Source: Deltaproteobacteria bacterium
GTDB lineage: Bacteria; Desulfobacterota; Desulfuromonadia; Desulfuromonadales; JAAYDE01
Assembly: GCA_012729375.1 (NCBI GenBank)
Contig: JAAYDE010000087.1
Coordinates: 1 to 64,000 of the forward strand
Length of the DNA stretch: 64,000 nt
Direction: 5' to 3'
Position numbers and translations under genes: made by a program. Shown piece by piece: positions 1 through 10,238 of the stretch (within the stretch, counting starts at the first letter, position 1; every line of letters begins with the position of its first letter). The notes under the pieces were generated by a model that worked only from the letters and a program-made list of their open reading frames with translations, was not told where the DNA came from and made no database searches.

Positions 1-61
1 AAAAACTTACCGGTTGGTAATGGGCAATCAAAACCCAAAACCGGTCTCCCGGCGCCGCCTG

Positions 62-730
62 TCAGCCGTCCGTTAACGGCCTCCCGGTCACCCTTTCAAT
101 CAGCCGCTGCGCATTGGCCCTGGCGGCGGCGATCTGTTCGCTTGTCAGGCCGGCGCCCCTGGCGATCCGTTCCGCCTTTTCCCAGGGCGTCAGATCGTCG
201 GGAGAATGGCTGTCGGTATTGATCACCAGGCCGGCGCCGATCTCCAGAGCCAGCTTCGCCACGTGACCGTTGGCCAGGGAATGCCCCTTACGGGTGGTGA
301 TCTCCAGAAGGACTCCTTTTTCCTTGGCCATCCGCACCTCTTCCGCCGTAATCAGGCCGGGATGCCCGAGGATGTCGACGCCGGCCAGGATGGCGGCGTA
401 ATTGGTGCCCGGAGCTACCGGCTCGGAAAGGGTTTCTCCGTGACAGACAACGACCTGCGCTCCCAGCCGACGCGCTTCCGCAACCGCCTCCGCCATGAGC
501 GACGGCGGCAGATAGGTCACCTCAATGCCAGCCAGAACCTCGATTCCAAAATTTTCCCGCATCCCTTGAGTGACCTTTAGAATCCGCGGCACAATCAGGT
601 CGATGTTGGAAAAATCGCCGTGGTCGGTGATGGCGATGGCCCGGTAACCGGCCACCACGGCGCGGCGCACCAGTTCCGATGGAATCAGTTCGCCGTCACT
701 GAATATGGAATGGGTATGAAGATCGATCAT
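62..730 (-). CDS. PHP-domain metal-dependent phosphoesterase (histidinol-phosphatase-like)
   Basis: ORF 62..865; N-terminal MIDLHTHSIFSDGEL plus ITDHGD and HPG motifs; start trimmed to MIDLHTHS. Confidence 0.85.
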   Translation of the reverse strand: MIDLHTHSIFSDGELIPSELVRRAVVAGYRAIAITDHGDFSNIDLIVPRILKVTQGMRENFGIEVLAGIEVTYLPPSLMAEAVAEARRLGAQVVVCHGETLSEPVAPGTNYAAILAGVDILGHPGLITAEEVRMAKEKGVLLEITTRKGHSLANGHVAKLALEIGAGLVINTDSHSPDDLTPWEKAERIARGAGLTSEQIAAARANAQRLIERVTGRPLTDG

Positions 731-774
731 AAAACCCCCGGTAAATTTCTCTGGACGTCGCTTGTCCAGGTGAT

Positions 775-2187
775 TCAGGTTGAAATTGCCGAATGTTTTG
801 CCGGCGGCGCCACCTGGCGGCCGGCAGCGGAGCCAGCGCCGATGCCGCAGTCCGCCAAACGGCATGAACCGGCTTCGTATTCCCCGAGTTGAGAATTGCG
901 ATAGGAGTCGACGATCGTCACCGGAACCGTTGCGCCGACCAGTTCTTGCGGCCCGGTAAAGTTGACGATGCGCCCCCAGGTGGTGCGGCCGAAGATCTGT
1001 CCGGCCCCGTGGCGGCTCTCACCCTCCACCAGGACCGGCAGGGTCCGGCCGATATCCTGCCCCCAAACCGCCGCGCTGATCCTTTCCTGCTGGGCCAGAA
1101 GACGGTCGAACCGCTCCTGTTTCACTGCCGCGGGCACGCTGTCGGGGAGATGGATGGCGGCGGTGCCGGGACGCCGTGAGTAAAGAAACGTGTACAGGTC
1201 GGCATAGCCGACCTCGGCCGCCAAGGCCAAGGTAGCTTGGAAATCCTCCTCCGTCTCTCCCGGAAAACCGACGATAATGTCGGAGGTGATGCGGATCTCC
1301 GGGCAGACGGCACGCAGGCGGCGGACCTTGTCGACGTAGCTGCGCGCCGTATAGCCGCGGCCCATGGCGGCAAGCACCCGGTCGGAGCCGCTCTGCAGGG
1401 GGAGGTGGATATGGCGGCAGAGCTTGGGAAGGGCGCCGAAACTGTCGATGAGCCGGTCGGAAAGGTTCTTGGGGTGGGAGGTGACAAAACGCAGCCGGCA
1501 TAAATCCGGGATGTCATGGACGGCGGCCAGAAGTTCAGGAAAAGACAGTTCACCGGTTGCGTTGCCCCCGTAGGAGTTGACGTTCTGGCCGATCAGGGTC
1601 ACTTCGCGGACACCGCCGGCCGCCAGCTGCCGCACCTCTTCCAGCACCTCGGTGCTGGGCCGGCTGATCTCCCTTCCCCGCACATGGGGGACTACGCAGT
1701 AGGCGCAGAAGTTGTCGCAACCCTGCATGACGGTGACGTAGCGGGTGACGGCCCCGTCGAGGCGCCGCCGGGGAAAGAGAGCAAGGCGGGTTTGGCTGTC
1801 GAAAAAAAGGGTGGCCGCCTCCCGCTCCCCTTTCCGGGCGCGGTGGATCAACTCGGGCAGACGATGAATGTTGTGGGTGCCGAAAACCAGATCGACATGG
1901 GGAAGGCTGTCGAGAAGCCGTTTTCCCTCCTGCTGGGCCACACATCCCCCCACCGCGATCAGCAGATGGGGACGGGCTTCCTTGAGCGGCTTGAACCGCC
2001 ACAGGTGGCCGATCACCTTGCGTTCCGCCTTGTCACGGATACTGCAGGTGTTGAGCAGGATCAGATCGGCCGCCGCCGCCTCCGCGCAGGGTTCATAACC
2101 CATCTCCTCGAGAAGGGTGGAAATCTGCTCGGAATCGACGACATTCATCTGGCAGCCGAAGGTTTCAAGATAGAATCTCTTGCCCAT
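775..2187 (-). CDS. miaB: tRNA-2-methylthio-N6-dimethylallyladenosine synthase (radical SAM methylthiotransferase)
   Basis: ETFGCQMNVVDSE N-terminus, radical SAM CDNFCAYCVVP motif, C-terminal TRAM-like region. Confidence 0.95.
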   Translation of the reverse strand: MGKRFYLETFGCQMNVVDSEQISTLLEEMGYEPCAEAAAADLILLNTCSIRDKAERKVIGHLWRFKPLKEARPHLLIAVGGCVAQQEGKRLLDSLPHVDLVFGTHNIHRLPELIHRARKGEREAATLFFDSQTRLALFPRRRLDGAVTRYVTVMQGCDNFCAYCVVPHVRGREISRPSTEVLEEVRQLAAGGVREVTLIGQNVNSYGGNATGELSFPELLAAVHDIPDLCRLRFVTSHPKNLSDRLIDSFGALPKLCRHIHLPLQSGSDRVLAAMGRGYTARSYVDKVRRLRAVCPEIRITSDIIVGFPGETEEDFQATLALAAEVGYADLYTFLYSRRPGTAAIHLPDSVPAAVKQERFDRLLAQQERISAAVWGQDIGRTLPVLVEGESRHGAGQIFGRTTWGRIVNFTGPQELVGATVPVTIVDSYRNSQLGEYEAGSCRLADCGIGAGSAAGRQVAPPAKHSAIST

Positions 2188-2244
2188 AAGAATGTTTTCC
2201 TTCTGCTTCGGTGAATCCCTGAAAAGTAGATGTTATGCGGAGAA

Positions 2245-2730
2245 TCAGCGGAGTGTCAACGGCGGATGCTCACTCAGCAGAGCAATCAGGCGGTGGGGAT
2301 GCTCCAGACAGGAAAACTCCACATTCCTTCCCCCTTGCCCCCACACCGCAACCGTGGCAAGGTCCTTGCCGAGCCAGTTAACATCGACTTTTTCGATGGC
2401 GGCGCGGGGCAGCCGCAGCAACCGGCAGGGGAAACAGCCGCCCACGGCCAGCAGGGAGCGGTCGGTAGCGGCGTAGAAAACCGTATTCCATTGCAGCCGC
2501 GCGCGCACAAACCCGCCGGGAAAAAACCACAGCGCCGTCCCCAGCGCCGCCAGCATCAGCGGCAGGCGCCAGGGAAAATGGGCGGGAAGCAGCCACAACA
2601 GCAGGGTCAGACCGCCTCCCGCCAGGGCACGGAAGGCGCGCCGCCAATTGCGGAAACAGTAGCAACGGGGAGCGGGACATCCTTCCCAGAGAATCTTTTC
2701 CCCGGCATCTAGATGAGCCGTCCAGTCCAT
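2245..2730 (-). CDS. Membrane protein, PH-like domain (hypothetical)
   Basis: Two hydrophobic stretches then FYAATDRSLLAVGG...RAAIEKV, typical of bacterial PH-like membrane proteins; ATGA overlap with upstream gene. Confidence 0.55.
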   Translation of the reverse strand: MDWTAHLDAGEKILWEGCPAPRCYCFRNWRRAFRALAGGGLTLLLWLLPAHFPWRLPLMLAALGTALWFFPGGFVRARLQWNTVFYAATDRSLLAVGGCFPCRLLRLPRAAIEKVDVNWLGKDLATVAVWGQGGRNVEFSCLEHPHRLIALLSEHPPLTLR

Positions 2731-4088
2731 CAGTTGCCGGTAAAACCCTGCAGGCGCTTGGCGGCGGCGCGGCCGAACCTTCCGTCACCATCGGCCTGGA
2801 CCACCTGGGCAAAAAGACCCCTGGCTCTTTCCGTGTCTCCTTCACCGGCGCAGGTTTCCGCCAGCAGAAAGGTCCCCTGCAGCGTAGGCAGCAGGGCCAT
2901 GGCCGTTTCCAGCCGGCGCCGCGCCGCCGGGTAGTCGCCATTGGCCAGATGCACAAAGCCCAGCCCGAGAAGGGAGGCATGATGCTCCGGATCGACCCTG
3001 AGCGCCTGTTCCAGGTAAAAACGGGCGCTGCGAATGTCCTCTTCCTGGAGATAGGCGAGGCCGAGCCGTCCCAGAATCAGCGGCTCTTCGGGCAGAACCG
3101 AGGCGGCTTCCAGATACCCGGTAACGGCGGCGCGGGAGTCGTTCCTGCGTTCCGCCTGCAGGGCCTGCTCATAAATGAGGTAGCCGCCGGCCTCCTCGGT
3201 CAAGCGTTGACGCCAGGGCGGCGGCGTTACCGGCCCAGGGGACGCGGCCAGGGATGGCGCGACGTTTGCCGACGAATCCATTCCCTGGCGTTCCCGGGCC
3301 GCCGAATAGGGATGGAACTGCCACCCCAGGCCGCGCTCCGGAGGCGGAAAGCCTCCTTTTCCCGCGGCTTCGAGAACCTTCATGGCCTGCGCCATTGCCT
3401 GCGGAGAATAACCGGCATCGCGCAGGAGAGTCAGCGCCAGGCGATCGGCCTGCGCCTCCTCATCGGCAGTGAACTCCCACTCCTGAAGGGCCTTGACCGC
3501 CTTCAGGGCGGCGGCGACATCCGCGCCATATCCGCCCACGTAGCTTTTGTTTTCCGCAAGTCCGGCCAATGCCTCGAATCCCGGCGCCAGGTCCTCCCCG
3601 GCCATGGCCCGCTGCAGATGACCCGCCCGCAGATGACCCAGCTGATGGGCGATAACGGCCGCCACTTGAGCTTCGTCTTGCAAAAGCAGCAGAAGTCCCC
3701 GCGTCAAGCCGATCCCGCCGCCGGGGAAAACCACCGCCGCCGGCCGCGAATGGTTTATCACCTCGATTCGCATAGGGGAGTTGCCCGCAGCGCCGTAGCG
3801 CCCCAATTGGCCGCCGATTTCGGCAAGCGCCCGCCGCACCTGATTGTCGGCATCGGGATAGACTCCGCCCAGTTTGTGCAGATCCCAGGAAAAAGCTTTC
3901 ATTCCTGCCGCCGATTCTCGGAAAGCGGCTGCTTCCGCGGGCGGCGCCGGTGTCGGCGGAAACGGCGGTTCCACCGCAACGGCCGGTCCCTTTTCGGGGT
4001 AGGAAGGCACCGCCGGGCTCATGGCGCACCCGGTGAGGAAAAACAGGCCCATGGCCAAAAAAGCAAAATGGCTCTGAAAGGTTCGCAT
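2730..4088 (-). CDS. M48-family peptidase-like lipoprotein with C-terminal TPR repeats (HQLGH instead of HExxH)
   Basis: Signal/lipobox MGLFFLTGCAMSP; AVIAHQLGHLRAGH and EAQAD motifs; TPR repeats; start trimmed from 4589 because the extension overlaps bipA. Confidence 0.8.
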   Translation of the reverse strand: MRTFQSHFAFLAMGLFFLTGCAMSPAVPSYPEKGPAVAVEPPFPPTPAPPAEAAAFRESAAGMKAFSWDLHKLGGVYPDADNQVRRALAEIGGQLGRYGAAGNSPMRIEVINHSRPAAVVFPGGGIGLTRGLLLLLQDEAQVAAVIAHQLGHLRAGHLQRAMAGEDLAPGFEALAGLAENKSYVGGYGADVAAALKAVKALQEWEFTADEEAQADRLALTLLRDAGYSPQAMAQAMKVLEAAGKGGFPPPERGLGWQFHPYSAARERQGMDSSANVAPSLAASPGPVTPPPWRQRLTEEAGGYLIYEQALQAERRNDSRAAVTGYLEAASVLPEEPLILGRLGLAYLQEEDIRSARFYLEQALRVDPEHHASLLGLGFVHLANGDYPAARRRLETAMALLPTLQGTFLLAETCAGEGDTERARGLFAQVVQADGDGRFGRAAAKRLQGFTGN

Positions 4089-4265
4089 ATATTTCTCTTC
4101 TCTCGTCTTTTCACCGATTCGTGACCGCGAATCAGCAGAAAACGGCGACTTCTTGCCGTTTTGTTTGTTTTTGTATTGGAAATACCGATTCCCTGAAGTA
4201 AAATTGTAGGCTTGTTTTGAAAGCCAAAAATATTTTAACAGGTTATTTTCCCAGGTAAGTGAAAA

Positions 4266-6083
4266 ATGCTCAAGCCAATTCGCAACATCGCCATCATCGC
4301 CCACGTCGATCACGGCAAAACGACCCTGGTTGACGCCCTCCTTCGCCAATCTGGGATCTTCCGCTCCAACCAGGTCATCACCGAAAGGATCATGGACCGC
4401 AACGATCTGGAACGGGAACGGGGTATCACCATCCTCGCCAAAAACCTTTCCGTTTCCTACCAGGGAGTCAAGATCAACATCGTCGACACCCCCGGCCACG
4501 CCGATTTCGGCGGCGAAGTGGAACGAGTCCTCAAGATGGTCGATTCGGTGCTGCTGCTCGTCGACGCTTTCGACGGGCCGATGCCCCAAACCCGTTTCGT
4601 CCTCAAAAAGTCTCTCGATCTGGGGCAGCGCCCCATCGTCGTCATCAACAAGATCGACCGTCCCGGCGCCCGCCCCGAAGAGGTGGTCAATCTGGTCTTC
4701 GATCTCTTCTGTGAACTCAACGCCAACGAAGAGCAGCTCGACTTCCCCATCATCTACACCTCAGCCAAACTCGGCTATGCCACACCCGATCCAGCGCAGC
4801 CGTCGGCCAACATGGAGCCCCTGTTCCGGGCCATTCTGGACAAGGTACAGGCGCCGCGAGGAGACAGCGCATCTCCCTTCCAGATGCTGGTGGCCAGCAT
4901 CGAATACAACGATTATCTGGGGCGCCTCGCCACCGGCAAGATCTTCAACGGAGTGGTCACCAAAGGAGACGAGGTGGTGGTGGTCAGGAACGATTCCCCT
5001 CCCCTGCGGGGCAGCATCTCCAAGCTGCTCGGCTATGACGGCCTCAAGCAGATGGAACTGGATGAAGCGATGAGCGGCGATATCGTTTCCATCGCCGGCT
5101 TCGACGATATCCGCATCGGCGACACCCTGGCGGCGCCGGAAAAGCCCGAAGCGATCCCTTACGTCAACATCGATGAACCGACCCTGTCGATGTATTTCAT
5201 GGTCAACAAATCCCCCTTCGCCGGCCAGGAAGGCAAATACGTCACTTCCCGGAACATCCGCGACCGGCTCTTCCGCGAGCTTCGCTCCAACGTCTCCCTG
5301 CGGGTGGAAGAGACCGTCGACACCGATACCTTCAAGGTTTCCGGCCGTGGGGAGCTCCACCTCTCCATCCTCATCGAAAACATGCGCCGGGAAGGGTACG
5401 AGCTGGCGGTCTCCAAACCGGAGGTCATCTACCGCACCATCGACGGTGACCGCTGCGAGCCGATGGAGTATCTGGTCATCGATGTTCCCGAAGAGTATCA
5501 GGGCGTGGTCATCGAAAAGCTCGGCGCGCGCCGCGCCGAAATGAAGGCGATGACCCACCAGAACGGCCACCTGCGCCTCGAATTCGTCATTCCCGCCCGC
5601 GGGCTGATCGGCTTCCGCACCGAATTTATGACCGACACCCGCGGTACCGGCGTCATGAACCACGTCTTTCACGAGTACGCCCCGGAAAAAGGGCCGATTT
5701 CGGGACGGACCAACGGCGTTCTGGTCGCCATGGAGCCCTGCGAAACCGTCGCCTACGCCCTTTTCAACCTGCAGGATCGCGGCATCCTCTTCGTCGGTCC
5801 GGGGGTCAAGGTCTACGAGGGGATGATCATCGGCCAGCACGCCAAGGACAGCGATCTGGTCATCAACCCCGGCAAGGGGAAGAAACTGACCAACATCCGT
5901 GCCTCCGGCAGCGACGAAGCGGTGCGCCTCATCCCGCCACGCACCTTGAGCCTCGAACAGGCTCTGGAATTCATCGAGGACGATGAACTGGTGGAGATCA
6001 CCCCCCGCTCCGTCCGTCTGCGCAAAAAGGCGCTGAGCTATCTGGAACGCAAAAGACAGCACAAAACGACCACCGCAAGTTGA
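4266..6083 (+). CDS. typA: Ribosome-associated translational GTPase BipA/TypA
   Basis: [23 protein letters not shown], full GTPase motifs and BipA C-terminal domain. Confidence 0.97.
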   Translation: MLKPIRNIAIIAHVDHGKTTLVDALLRQSGIFRSNQVITERIMDRNDLERERGITILAKNLSVSYQGVKINIVDTPGHADFGGEVERVLKMVDSVLLLVDAFDGPMPQTRFVLKKSLDLGQRPIVVINKIDRPGARPEEVVNLVFDLFCELNANEEQLDFPIIYTSAKLGYATPDPAQPSANMEPLFRAILDKVQAPRGDSASPFQMLVASIEYNDYLGRLATGKIFNGVVTKGDEVVVVRNDSPPLRGSISKLLGYDGLKQMELDEAMSGDIVSIAGFDDIRIGDTLAAPEKPEAIPYVNIDEPTLSMYFMVNKSPFAGQEGKYVTSRNIRDRLFRELRSNVSLRVEETVDTDTFKVSGRGELHLSILIENMRREGYELAVSKPEVIYRTIDGDRCEPMEYLVIDVPEEYQGVVIEKLGARRAEMKAMTHQNGHLRLEFVIPARGLIGFRTEFMTDTRGTGVMNHVFHEYAPEKGPISGRTNGVLVAMEPCETVAYALFNLQDRGILFVGPGVKVYEGMIIGQHAKDSDLVINPGKGKKLTNIRASGSDEAVRLIPPRTLSLEQALEFIEDDELVEITPRSVRLRKKALSYLERKRQHKTTTAS

Positions 6084-6096
6084 GGACGGCAACCAT

Positions 6097-6654
6097 ATGG
6101 CCACCCTGCTGAACCCCGGCGAACGCGAGATTCTTGTCGCCATCGCCCGCCACGCCATCGAAACCTTCGTCCGCACCGGGCACGTCGTCGCCGCAGAGCG
6201 GGAGGAACCGGCCCTGAACCAACACCGGGGATGTTTCGTCACCATCCACCGCCAGGGCGAACTGCGCGGCTGCATCGGCACCTTCACCGCGGCGCGGCCC
6301 TTGTGGCGGGAGGTGGCTGCCATGGCCGTTTCCGCCGCCACCCGCGATCCCCGCTTCAACCCCATGAAGGAACGGGAACTGGCCGATTTTTCCCTGGAGA
6401 TATCGGTGCTGTCGCCCCTCGAAGAAACCGACGAGCCAGGGAAGATCGAGGTGGGCAAGCATGGCATCTACCTGGAGCGGGATGGCAACCGCGGGGTGCT
6501 GCTGCCGCAGGTGGCTGTGGAACAGGGCTGGGACCGCCAGACCTTCCTCCGCCAGACCTGCCGCAAGGCGGGCCTGGCGCCGGATGCCTGGGCGGCGCCG
6601 GGGACACGTCTCTACATCTTCACTGCGGAAATCTTCGGCGAGGGGAACAGGTAA
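6097..6654 (+). CDS. AMMECR1-domain protein (AmmeMemoRadiSam system protein A-like)
   Basis: RGCFVTIHRQGELRGCIGTF and AVSAATRDPRFNPM motifs. Confidence 0.85.
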   Translation: MATLLNPGEREILVAIARHAIETFVRTGHVVAAEREEPALNQHRGCFVTIHRQGELRGCIGTFTAARPLWREVAAMAVSAATRDPRFNPMKERELADFSLEISVLSPLEETDEPGKIEVGKHGIYLERDGNRGVLLPQVAVEQGWDRQTFLRQTCRKAGLAPDAWAAPGTRLYIFTAEIFGEGNR

Positions 6655-7183
6655 GTCGGTGAAGGATGCCGATTCTCCTCGAGCAGCAGCCAGTTCCTGA
6701 ACAGCCCTTGCCGTGTCGGAAAAACCGACAGAGCCAAAATTTTGGTTGGCGATCTTTCCCGAGCGGAGCATGATCCTTTCGTCAACATCGCACAATCCTG
6801 GCAAACCCTCCAACCCCGGTCACCCCAAGTCGCTCTTCGTTTCCGCCAACGATCCGCCCGGCAAACTGCCTGCCGAAAGATTCTTCCTGCCGCCGAAACT
6901 CCAAGTCCGCAGCACCATCCCGTTTTTCCAAAAATAAAGAACAACATCATGATATTGCTTGTTTTTTCATTTTCTCCGGGACAGTCCACGGTTCCGATCC
7001 AGTGTCTGGCCGAACCTTTCTCAAAGGAAAAAAACCCTTGAGCTTTCCTGCCCCCGGTATCCTTTCGAAGGGCAGTAGCAGGCTCCGACGGCGGATTTTT
7101 CCATTGACGCAGGCGTCACCATCCACCCCTTGCGATACGACGAAGGGGTCAAAACCCCCGGCCAAAAACTCCGGGCTGTCAAG

Positions 7184-7199
7184 AGGTATGGAACTTGCT
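7184..7199 (+). promoter_or_regulatory. Candidate sigma-54 promoter
   Basis: AGGTATGGAACTTGCT: GG-N10-GC spacing with perfect TTGCT -12 element, about 390 bp upstream of the FlhG-like gene. Confidence 0.5.
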
Positions 7200-7591
7200 T
7201 GACCACCTTTTCAGGAAGACATCGAACTTCGCGGGAGATGCCGCGCCACTGCTGTTGGGTGCTTCCCGAAACCAGACCCTCGTCAAAAGACCGACCGAGG
7301 GCTGTCGCCCCTTGGCCCTGGTTCCCCAAAATGAAAAACCACCCGTTCTGCGAGTCGGAAGAATCCGTCTGGATGCAAACAGATTGGTCAAAACATAAAA
7401 GTTGTGACCGCCTGCTTAAAAAGGTCGGAGAGACAGGCTCATTCTTTCCGAACAGACGGTCGTGTGGCAGGGTCTGGTATTGCTTCGGGGAATTTTCCGA
7501 ATAAACCCACGATAATCTGGTTCCGGCAAAGGGGATTTTGACGCCGCAACAAAGGCCTTTCTTGAATGCTCAAAAAAATCAGGAAATCATC

Positions 7592-8515
7592 ATGATTTCA
7601 GGCACCGACACCCTGGGTCAGGCCACACCCCTGCCCCAGCTGAAGGAAAGCCCCGACACGGAAAACCTGACGACCCGGCCGCAGGCGGATAATCCGCGGC
7701 CGGTACTGGTGGTGTCCGTCACCAGCGGCAAAGGGGGCGTGGGCAAAACGGCAATTGTGGCCAATACCGCCATCGCCATGAGCCGGATGGGGAAAAAGGT
7801 GCTCATCATCGACGCCAATCTGGGTTTGGCCAACATCGACGTAATTTACGGCCTGACCCCCCATTACAACCTGAACCATTTTTTTGGCGGCCTGGTCGAT
7901 CTAAATGAAATCCTTGTCGAGGGGCCCGGCGGCGTCAAGATCCTTCCCTCAGGCTCCGGCCTCACGCAAATGACCCGCCTCAAGCCTTCGCAAAAAGCTC
8001 AATTCATCGAGGGGCTCGATCGCCTCGATGAGAAATTCGACGCGGTGCTGATCGATACGGAAGCCGGCATCTCAGACAATGTCACCTACTTCAATACCGC
8101 CGCCCAAGAGGTGCTGCTGATAGCCACCTCCGATCCCGCCTCAATCACCGATGCCTATACCCTGATGAAGGTCCTTTTTCTTCAGTTTCAACAACGAAAT
8201 TTCCATTTGCTGGTCAATGTCGCAAGGGATTCCGACGAAGGGTTGGAGGTATTCCAGAAACTGACCATAGCGGCAGACCGTTTTTTCGACATCTCCCTCA
8301 ATTATCTGGGATACATCCCCTTCGATGAAAACATGCTCGAATCGCGGCGGAGGCAGATGCCGCTGATCGAACTCTATCCCGACAGTCAGGCCAGCGCTTC
8401 TTTCCGGTCCCTGGCCAAAGGGCTTCTGAGCCTTCCTACCGATCTCTGCCCCAAGGGTTCCCTGCAGTTTTTCTGGAAAAATTTTCTGGCCCAAAATCCA
8501 TCGCAGGACAGCTGA
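7592..8515 (+). CDS. MinD/ParA-family ATPase, FlhG/YlxH-like
   Basis: Deviant Walker A SGKGGVGKTAIVANTA, LIIDANLGLANIDV, DTEAGIS; start trimmed to MISGTDTL. Confidence 0.85.
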   Translation: MISGTDTLGQATPLPQLKESPDTENLTTRPQADNPRPVLVVSVTSGKGGVGKTAIVANTAIAMSRMGKKVLIIDANLGLANIDVIYGLTPHYNLNHFFGGLVDLNEILVEGPGGVKILPSGSGLTQMTRLKPSQKAQFIEGLDRLDEKFDAVLIDTEAGISDNVTYFNTAAQEVLLIATSDPASITDAYTLMKVLFLQFQQRNFHLLVNVARDSDEGLEVFQKLTIAADRFFDISLNYLGYIPFDENMLESRRRQMPLIELYPDSQASASFRSLAKGLLSLPTDLCPKGSLQFFWKNFLAQNPSQDS

Positions 8516-8929
8516 ATCCCACCTTTGGCCGCCCTTTGCAAGCCATGGAAGATGTCAATGTTATTCAATAGTTTGCAAAAAGCAAAAGCAATTGAAAAAT
8601 GCCTCTGGGTCAGGCACAATGGCCTTTGGCGATGTTGATGGAAATCCCCCGAAAACCCACCCCCTTGAAGTTGAAAGCCTGAAAATTCAGCCTGCTCAGG
8701 ATGTTCGGTGGATTCCCGAACCCCCCGCACCAGCATGAAGAATTCTACCAGGCCATGGAAAAACCGCTTTTTGCCTGCATTCCAAAGGGTGGGACCGTGG
8801 CTGGCAGGGGCTATTCTTAATCAGCGAACCCGATATCGCTTAAATGGCATTCTTTCTCTGCAGCCGATTGATCGAAGCGACCTCGCCAGGGGGGTTCGCA
8901 ACAAATTGTTAAAACAAGCGGAGGGCGTG

Positions 8930-10138
8930 ATGGCAAAGATTGTGGTCGTGGGCGCAGGAGTCCAGGGGCAGGAGGGGTTCAGCCGCAAGGCGCTGGAAGA
9001 GATCGGCCGCGCCGAAGTGCTGGCCGGGCGCCCGGCCCATTTGGCGCTTTTCCCCGATTTCCCCGGTGACAAGGTCGCTTTTAACGACGCACCAACGGAA
9101 ATTATCGATTTCCTGCAGTCGACGGGGCGCCGGGTCGTTGTGCTGTCTTCCGGCGACCCGCTCTTTTTCGGCAGCGGCAGCCAACTGTTGCGCAACCTTC
9201 CCGAGGAAAGGCTCGAATTCATCCCCAATGTCAGTTCCCTCCAATACGCTTTCGCTAAAATCCGCATCCCCTGGGATGACGCCGTCTTCGTCTCGCTCCT
9301 CGGGCGGAACCTGAGCACCGAGGTGGACCGCATCGTCGCCGCCGAAAAAGCGGCGATCCTCACCGACAAGGTCAACACTCCGGGTGACATAGCGGCCGAA
9401 TTGATGGCCAGGGGCCGCGAAGGGTACAAAGTCTATCTCTGCGAAAATCTCGGCAGCCCCCAGGAGCGAATCGTCATTACCGACATCCGCTCCCTGCGGG
9501 GCATGACGACGGCAGACCTCAACCTGCTGATACTCATCAAGGAATACGACGGCACCAGGGAGGCCTGCCAACCGGTGTTGGGGATTCCCGACGAAGAATT
9601 CCGCCTGCCGCGCCGGATCATGACCCAAGAGGAGATCCGCGTTCTGACCCTGGCCAAACTCCGCTTGCGCCAGGACATCATCCTGTGGGATATCGGCGCC
9701 GGCTCCGGCTCCGTCAGCATCGAGGCCGACAACCTGACCCGGAATGGCCGCATCTACGCTATCGAAAAGGACGAAGAGCGGGTGCAAATCCTGCGGGACA
9801 ATCTGCGCCGCATGAACTCCCGCAAGGTGATCGTGGTCAAAGGGAACGCCCCGGAATGCCTGGATGACCTCCCCGATCCGGATCGAGTCTTCATCGGCGG
9901 CGCCGGCGGCAATCTGCAGGAAGTACTGGAAGTGGTGGAACCGCGCCTGGCGGCGGGGGGCCGAGTAGTGGTCAACGCCATGGCTCTGGACACCCTCTTC
10001 GCGGTCAGCGAATTTTTCGAGAGATCGGGTTGCCGAGTGGAGATTACCGCCGTCAACATCTCCCGCACCAACCCGACGACGGATTATAAGGTTTTCGAAG
10101 CCATCAATCCGGTCTACATGATCATGGCGGAAAAATGA
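8930..10138 (+). CDS. cobL: Precorrin-6Y C5,15-methyltransferase (decarboxylating), CbiE-CbiT fusion
   Basis: N-terminal SAM tetrapyrrole methylase plus C-terminal WDIGAGSGSVSIEA methyltransferase; start trimmed to MAKIVVVGAG. Confidence 0.85.
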   Translation: MAKIVVVGAGVQGQEGFSRKALEEIGRAEVLAGRPAHLALFPDFPGDKVAFNDAPTEIIDFLQSTGRRVVVLSSGDPLFFGSGSQLLRNLPEERLEFIPNVSSLQYAFAKIRIPWDDAVFVSLLGRNLSTEVDRIVAAEKAAILTDKVNTPGDIAAELMARGREGYKVYLCENLGSPQERIVITDIRSLRGMTTADLNLLILIKEYDGTREACQPVLGIPDEEFRLPRRIMTQEEIRVLTLAKLRLRQDIILWDIGAGSGSVSIEADNLTRNGRIYAIEKDEERVQILRDNLRRMNSRKVIVVKGNAPECLDDLPDPDRVFIGGAGGNLQEVLEVVEPRLAAGGRVVVNAMALDTLFAVSEFFERSGCRVEITAVNISRTNPTTDYKVFEAINPVYMIMAEK

Positions 10139-10238
10139 CAAGTTGTCTTTTTAAATTGGCATTTAATTTGAATGGGCAAAGGGGGTAGCGGGTTCTTCTT
10201 TAATGTCCATTAGGAATGTTTACCTGGGGGGTGATCTT

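Noticed and set aside
4089-4589. N-terminal 170-aa extension of the M48-like ORF
   Set aside because: It overlaps the bipA start and upstream region; a proper signal peptide/lipobox start (MRTFQSHFAFLAMG) exists at 4088.
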